Assembly: GCA_021234155.1 (NCBI GenBank)
Contig: JAJEKV010000002.1
Coordinates: 34,762,128 to 34,826,127 of the forward strand
Source: Isoetes taiwanensis
Lineage: Eukaryota > Streptophyta > Lycopodiopsida > Isoetales > Isoetaceae
DNA: 64,000 nt
Reading direction: 5' to 3'
Numbering within the stretch: the first letter of the stretch is position 1; the number at the start of each line of letters is the position of its first letter. The translations under genes and the position numbers were made by a program. Shown here piece after piece: positions 58,264-64,000 of the stretch. Below the pieces are notes generated by a model. It searched no databases and was not told where the DNA came from. It saw only the letters and a list, made by a program, of their open reading frames with translations.

Positions 58264-59312
58264 TCATGCTTCTCCTCCCCGACCCCTTTGCCGCCCCCCG
58301 ACCAAGTATCTTCCATAACCCTCACCATGGCCATCTCTGTCCCCATGCCATGGGCCACTCCTTCCCATTGTCTTCCCGTTGCCTTGATCGCTGATTCTGC
58401 CTTTCTCTTCGTTTATTTTCAGATCATGTGGAGGCAGTATACCCACCATATGTCCTAGTAGTAGGACAATCTCACGCCTAATGTCCAGGCTCTCGGCACC
58501 TAAAGGATCGTCTCTCACTGATGCACATATTCCTTTCCTCTGCAAACATCCGGGACGATCTATTTTGTGGCCCTTGCCTATTGCTGGCCTGCACATCCAT
58601 AGAGCGGGCAGCAGTTCCACCTCTATTATTATACCTTTCGCTCCTCGAGGAATTCCCTGCTTGCCATGAAGATTGGTCCCGCCGCTTCCATTGAGCATCT
58701 AGTGCTTCTTTTTCTGCCAGATTCACTTCCCGATGCTTGGCAATTCTTACAACCTCCTCCAGATCTGTATTTCCACCCAAAGCCCTTGCACAAACCTAGA
58801 GCACAACTTAAACTTGTCCATTATCTTCTAAACTTCTCATTGCACTCAGCTACTGTGCCAACTTGCTTACAATCGAAAAACTCATTCATCTTCTCCATCT
58901 TATATCTTGGAGGTGTAAAATGACCTTCAAAGGCACTCTTAAACCTTGCCCAGGTAGCCTACATAGAAGTCTTTCCCAGGCCTATTAGGCACGTCTCCCA
59001 CCAAACACGTGCAAATCCTCCCAGCATTGTCTGTGCAAGGAACGCCTTTACTGATTCCTCTGCCTTAATCAGATGAAAATAGAACTCCATTCCACAGAGC
59101 CATGCATCCGCATCATCCCCAGTTGTGTTCTCACCAGTGAACACTTCCCTCTTGGTATCCTTCAATACCTTCTCTATATCTTTCTCCGCTTTACTCTTTC
59201 GATGGGATGCAGTCTGCTGCAAAGCCTGTTAAATTGCTTGCACAATACTTGTAACATCGAGAGCTCCATCAGCTCCAACCCCACCTGCACCACTAGCATC
59301 ACCAGCTTCCAT
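58264..59312 (-). pseudogene. Gag of G
   Basis: ATG near 59312 (MEAGDASGAGG). Capsid domain DDADAWLCGMEFYFHLIKAE and ARVWWET in ORF 58959-59222, then FEGHFTPP and CKQVGTVAECNEKF in another frame. The C-terminal zinc knuckle CREPGH...DC lies near 58490-58465, with stop codons replacing two residues. The rest is Arg/Gly-rich. Confidence 0.8.
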
Positions 59313-59678
59313 AGTTCCCTCTACTCTCTGCATAATACAGAAACATCATTAGCCAACCCCCTCAAGATGCTCAAGCCAGCTTGGGATCCTGTCTTTTTAC
59401 TATCTTGATAATGAAATATTTACACGGGGTGGTTGGAGCGCTTATACTTATATACAACTTCTGATACATAATTTACCATGGTAAAGAACTAATCTTTATT
59501 CCAATCAACATCCAACAGATGTTGAAGACAAATCACATAATACATGTATATACATCCAAAACATTCAACAATGTCAAACCCTCGATCACTATAATTATTA
59601 GTTATGAGAAAAGTCTTCAACTAGAAAGCTCTTATTGTTAAGGCATCTATAGCCGCTTAATCCCCTGAATCCAATGGG
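59313..59678 (-). other. Leader of G
   Basis: Between gag and the region shared with the other LTR. No clear primer-binding site; ATGTATCAGAAG near 59460 on the minus strand is a possible decayed one. The LTR boundary within this stretch is uncertain. Confidence 0.4.
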
Positions 59679-61776
59679 AGGTCATCCCCTTCATCTGCGT
59701 ACAGGTATTGCCTTCTAAAGAAGGTTCCGTAAAACCGGTGATAGATCCCACACTAGTCTCTACCCCGGAAGGATGGCCTTCCTCTGAAATCTAGATGATC
59801 TCGTGCATATGTTCACTAGACTTTCCTTCAACTCACGAAAGAAATCTAGCATCTCCTCACGTCGAAACTTCGCTCCTGGGGGGAATCTTGACTCCAACTC
59901 TACCACCAATAGTCCCACTGCATCCAAACAACCAGATTAGTATGCATACATATATCACAATAACACATATTCCATGCACTAGCAATCTCATCTGCATACA
60001 GCGCCTACTCCGGTTCTAACATGCCACCCGGGCTGATCAGGCCCTGCAGCCAATACGAGTGGGGTTTGCCTCATGTGTACACACCCATCCACGCTGCATC
60101 CAGCACTGGAGGACCACTTCTGCCATGTAGCGCGACAAAGAATCCAGCCAGGATAACAATGCCCGATGTAACACACAAATACAACCGCAAGTCCAAGCTA
60201 CCGCACATGGACTTCAGCCCTGAAGATTATGCACTTATGCAATATTTCCACATGCTTTAAATGCCATCATAACTACATTTCCTAGACATTCTCATGTATG
60301 ATGGTAATACTAGGCCAAAATAGCTCAAATGCCAATCCTATGCATTTTTTAACATGTTCATCACAAGAGACCATACCCATGCCACATTAAAGTTGACCCC
60401 TCAAACTTCGTAAAGTCCTGTTATGAGCTTCTGGCAATTCAGGATGAGCTGCCTCCCTTGGACGGCTGGAGTCTCCAGGTGCCGGGAGATGACTGGGGTA
60501 ACATCTGGAGATGGGTGTGGAACCCAATCTCGCCCCCCAAGATTTGGGTGTTGCTGTGGCAGATAGTGCATCGGTCCCTGAGAGTGAATACGTGGGTTCA
60601 CATGATCAATCCCCTAATCAGTGATCGCTATCCGATGTGTGGTGCTTGTGTTGAGACTCTGGAGCACTGTATGTTTCTTTGCACAGAGATCCAGCCGGCA
60701 TGGTAGTGGGTCCAGCGTCTCTTTCACATCTCGCTCCGTAGTCAAGAGGTTCTTTTGGGGATGTATCCTACTGGGTGGTCTCAACCTCAGCGTCTGGCCT
60801 TCCATTTGTGTAAGGCTTGGTTACTGTGGCTCATTTGGAAGTGGCGACGCCTGAAGGTGTTCAGGAATGAGGAGGTGCAGCCTGGGGTGTTGATCCCGCA
60901 ATTGAGGTACAAATTATATCTTTCTTACATGGCGTGCACTCGTAAAGTCGTAGCTAGATATGCGTGCCATTTGGGTTCTTGCCCAAGTGTGGGCAGGAGC
61001 ACCCTAGTATCGCTCTTCTTGTACTAAATGATATAAACATGTAGTATAACAACCATGACCACATAACATTCCCAAATTTACCCTTAGTTTCGTAATAACG
61101 AACCTTGATCATGGATTTCCCTAGATTTAAGTCTAGTTTTGCAACTATAGAATGTTCCCAATTCCATTCCCAACTCTATGCCATAGCCCAGCAAGTTATG
61201 TTACATTTCCAATCTCTTTCTCTCCATAAAGAAAGATCATAACTTCTACATTATATTATTAATGTTGTTAAATATAAGATATGTTTCCCTTCTATCTCAT
61301 TAGCATTCCGTCTCATTAGCCAAGCTCCTTATTAATAATAATTTAATGAAGACGACCATGGTTCCATAATTACATTGTAATTATATAACTTAGTGTTCAA
61401 CCTAGACTTAGTGTTCATCAGCATCTCCCTTTGCCAGTAGCCGACCTGGCCTCCCTAGTTCATAAAGCTAATTCTATAGGGGCAAGGCCTAATGTCCTCC
61501 AGTGAATAGGTCCTAGGGTGTAATTTTATGCATGTTATACTCACTACTATTGCTAACAATTCTAACAATTCAAATCTATTATTAACAATTAAAACATTTT
61601 TTGGGAGCAACCCTTTTCAGAGTCATGGCCAGCAACCCTGTTAAAGGCTTCAGGCCTTCGATTCTCTGATGTCGGGCCTGGTTGGGGCCTCAGACAAGCA
61701 AATCGGCCCTTTGGGCCTGGATTCCGACTCCTTAATGCCAATTTCGAGCAGATTTGGCAGAGATTTTGCTGTGGTA
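59679..61776 (-). repeat. 5' LTR of G, with LINE insertion and truncated end
   Basis: Matches 10482-12216, with about 10 per cent scattered differences by eye. It lacks about 150 bp and carries an extra LINE fragment (60391-61028). Homology stops at GTGGTA (61776), so the first 700 bp of the LTR are missing. Confidence 0.8.
60391..61028 (+). mobile_element. LINE fragment with reverse-transcriptase zinc-binding domain
   Basis: ORF 60458-60706 reads WRWVWNPISPPKIWVLLWQI, then CGACVETLEHCMFLC, the zinc-binding domain of plant L1-type ORF2 (CxxC...HxxxxC). The reading shifts frame after a TAG near 60705 and continues WLLWLIWKWR. It belongs to a different family from the 27.8-kb LINE. No poly(A) tail is visible, and the left LTR of G lacks this piece. 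Confidence 0.8.
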
Positions 61777-62763
61777 TGATCATTAGTGAAGATCATTAGT
61801 GAAGAGCATCTTTGTGAGTATACAAAATACACATAATCATGCTCTTCACTAATGATCTTTCCTCCATACATGATTCTCTCCTCTAGTCTAGAGAAATGCC
61901 TATCTATAGATGAATGAGTAACTATGTGACAATGGCATGGAATGACATGGCACATGACATGGCAAAGTGGTAGGTTTTGTGCTTTCTTCATGTCTTTTCT
62001 CATATGGATCAATGACATGGCAGGATCACTAAAATGGACCAATGGGAATATGAAAACATTTGATGATGTGGACCCATGCCAATAATGATATTATCTTGCA
62101 ATGTAATAGCCATCGTGCTAATGCATGCAAAAGGTGTAGGAAATTCACACCTAATACAAGGACCTTGGAATTGGACCGAAGGGCTTTATCAGCACACAGG
62201 AGACTATCTGCTTCAAATTGTATCCTTTGAGCTTCTACCTTCAACCCATATCTTTTGTTGAATCTTTCTGGTCTACTGCTACTAAATCATTCTTTAATAT
62301 AAAGGATGGACCTCAGAGTTTTTTTCACTAGCTATTCTGCCAAAAGGCAAGTCAAGAAATCTTCATATTTCAATGCTTTTGTTAAAAAACTTTGGCCAAC
62401 GTATTCTTACATCTGATGGTAGCAATTCGTCATGATGCAGTACTATGCAATTTGAATATTCTCATACATAGTGCTACGATCTTTACAAATATGGTTTCAG
62501 ATTGGAGATTTGCCATGTCCTAAAAGGAATGCCTTCCTTATACATTCACATGGGGATGACTCCAGGCATCGAGAGCTGTTGGATGGATATATTTGCAAGT
62601 TATTCCTTGATCTAGACCATAGATAGCGATCCTCATTTTGTGAGGTATGCTTGTATAAGTTTACTGTATAATGAGGTCTGCAAAAATACTACAAGGTTTG
62701 AGACTGGTGTTGATTTTATAAATGTATTATGTAGTTCTAGGGAGTACAAAAAGAGGCTCTCAT
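61777..62763. other. Unassigned region between G and LTR D
   Basis: Includes a perfect 21-bp inverted repeat (61789-61809 / 61839-61859). An open stretch around 62550-62620 (HGDDSRHRELLDGYICKLF) is not recognisable. No supportable gene. Confidence 0.4.
61789..61859. repeat. Perfect 21-bp hairpin
   Basis: Arms AAGATCATTAGTGAAGAGCA(T) and its exact complement around a 29-bp spacer. A partial direct copy, GATCATTAGTGAA, precedes the left arm. Confidence 0.9.
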
Positions 62764-64000
62764 TGTGGCGCCTCCACGCTAAACATCTGGCCAACCGTCG
62801 ACGGCGAGAATTCCCCGTCCGGCTCATCAACCGCACAGGCCCTCCATCTACCCGCACTCTACTGAATCCTCCGTGAGTGCGGGGAAGGGGACACTGAAAG
62901 GTGTCTTTGCGCGCCCTTCCCTATGGGCTCCTATCACAAAAGGAAGCATAACACGTCAGAACTAGCAATACAATACAATATGCTACCTCGAGGGGTAGCT
63001 CCATAGATGCAAAGAACATAATCATATGCCATAAAACATGAGAGCTCCTACCCGTGGCTCCGACATGAAGGGAAGTCGACTGACTGGATAGGCCTCAAGA
63101 TAGAGCGGACCAGAATCATAACAATGGCGGGGCTGGCATAAGACAATGGCTAGGGTTGACCACTCCATCCGCCCCTCCCGCATACTTTGCGGATGGGCTA
63201 GATCAAAAGCGTGGTATGACTCTAACCTTCCTGGATCACTAATCCCATGGCATCACCCATCCGGGGACTACTCCTGGTTGCATCTCCACGGTCCGGCCGA
63301 GGTAGGAAGGGTTGCATCTCCCCTTCCCGGGGTCTAGAGGCTCCACAGGCGGCTAGAGAATCGCATGGCGACACCCATCCGATTGCGTGCCCCGAACCCC
63401 CAAAACAAGAGCCAAGCTGACACTTGCAACTCTTGAGAGGCGGGGTGACACCATCGCCCGGGAGGTGTGTCGGACCCATGCTCGACCCACACCTAAGGAC
63501 CACCATAAGCCTAGCCCACCGTGGGATCCCCCAAGTCCCCACTCGGCGGGGATCCACCCTCCATCTTGCCTCTAGCCCGTTGTGTGGTGCTGAGTCACAT
63601 CATAGCTTCCATAGCTCGGTGGGTTCCTATGCACAGGCCGCAACTAATAGGAACTAAGGGATCTACACTAGGAGCATACTACATATGGCCCTAGGTCTCT
63701 ACCCCCCTTCCCAACACAAGAGGAACAACATGATCAACCATCATCACATAATCATCATGAACAATATCATATGAACATCTTAACCTAATCATACATATCT
63801 ATCTATCAGTTAGGGTTCCTTGATTAGGGTTCAAGATGTTCAACAATGGATCTAGGGTGGCTCTACTCTAGACACGAATCACTAACCCATCTGGAGTGCT
63901 AACTTCCAGATGAACTAACATGAACTCTACTCAACCTACCTCCTCCAGAAGCGCTTCCTCCCATCCCTGGCGTCTCCATGCTCCTAGGCGTGGTTCGAAG
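62764..64000 (-). repeat. LTR D of the A1/B family, running off the window
   Basis: Minus-oriented LTR whose 3' end is GGAGGCGCCACA at 62764. It is the closest full-sequence reference for solo LTR B. No primer-binding site follows on the minus strand, so it is either a 3' LTR or a solo LTR. The 5' part lies outside the window. Confidence 0.85.

Larger units (their letters stand above)
10482..61776 (-). mobile_element. Outer Ty3/Gypsy chromovirus G, split by nested insertions
   Basis: Gag, protease and RT are readable right to left from 59.3 to 56.4 kb. RNase H, integrase and chromodomain continue from 14.55 to 12.9 kb. The break falls inside the RNase H start: the reading DASGKAI before the junction resumes as ALMHNGKVCAYTSHK after it, and both sides carry AAGCT. 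Related LTR copies lie at 10482-12918 and 59679-61776. Every domain is damaged by frameshifts or stops, so the copy is dead. The order gag-PR-RT-RH-INT-chromodomain is established for chromoviruses. Confidence 0.9.

Overview
This is a transposon-dominated nuclear segment of a land plant. Evidence: degenerate Ty3/Gypsy chromovirus and Athila/Tat-like LTR retrotransposons, LINEs, plant-style LTR features (initiator-tRNA-Met primer site, telomere-box motifs) and short GT-AG introns. The LINE family with microsatellite tails would fit a large seed-free plant genome such as a fern, but I cannot fix the species. No tRNA, rRNA, CRISPR array or confident ordinary host gene was recognised.

Layout. 567-8591: decayed minus-strand Ty3-like element (A1) with one nearly full 1.49-kb LTR. 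8592-10481: unassigned. 10482-61776: a second minus-strand Ty3/Gypsy chromovirus (G) cut apart by insertions. Its chromodomain, integrase and RNase H lie at 12.9-14.55 kb, and its reverse transcriptase, protease and gag lie at 56.4-59.3 kb. At the RNase H boundary sits a solo LTR (B, 14551-56420, target duplication AAGCT). B is itself split by a 40.3-kb segment T (15666-55931) bounded by an inverted repeat beginning CATTAGAG. Inside T lie a minus-strand LINE (27805-34560) and a complete Athila/Tat-like LTR element E (36559-47626). A Copia-like solo LTR (56876-57228, TSD AATAT) interrupts the RT of G. 61777-62763 is unassigned apart from a hairpin. From 62764 to the window end there is another LTR (D) of the A1/B family.

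The unusual part is T. After subtracting nested elements it is about 22 kb. On the left it carries a DDE-transposase-like gene (X) present as two overlapping, differently broken copies. On the right, at 47.6-55.6 kb, is a compact gene-rich arm. It holds a basic protein with a histone-H3-like fold (H), two pairs of tandem paralogues of unknown function (p49/p50 and p51A/p51B), and genes W (two exons, 62-bp intron), Y (acidic) and Z. Clusters of a short GC-rich palindrome, core CGCACCGTGGCCACGGTGCG, lie just downstream of gene 3' ends and not in the one divergent promoter interval. I read T as a candidate giant DNA transposon or endogenised large DNA element. Gene functions there are mostly unknown.

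Many coding regions, especially in E, G, the LINE and gene H, carry single-base frameshifts or stops. Some of this is real decay, but uncorrected long-read indels cannot be excluded from sequence alone.
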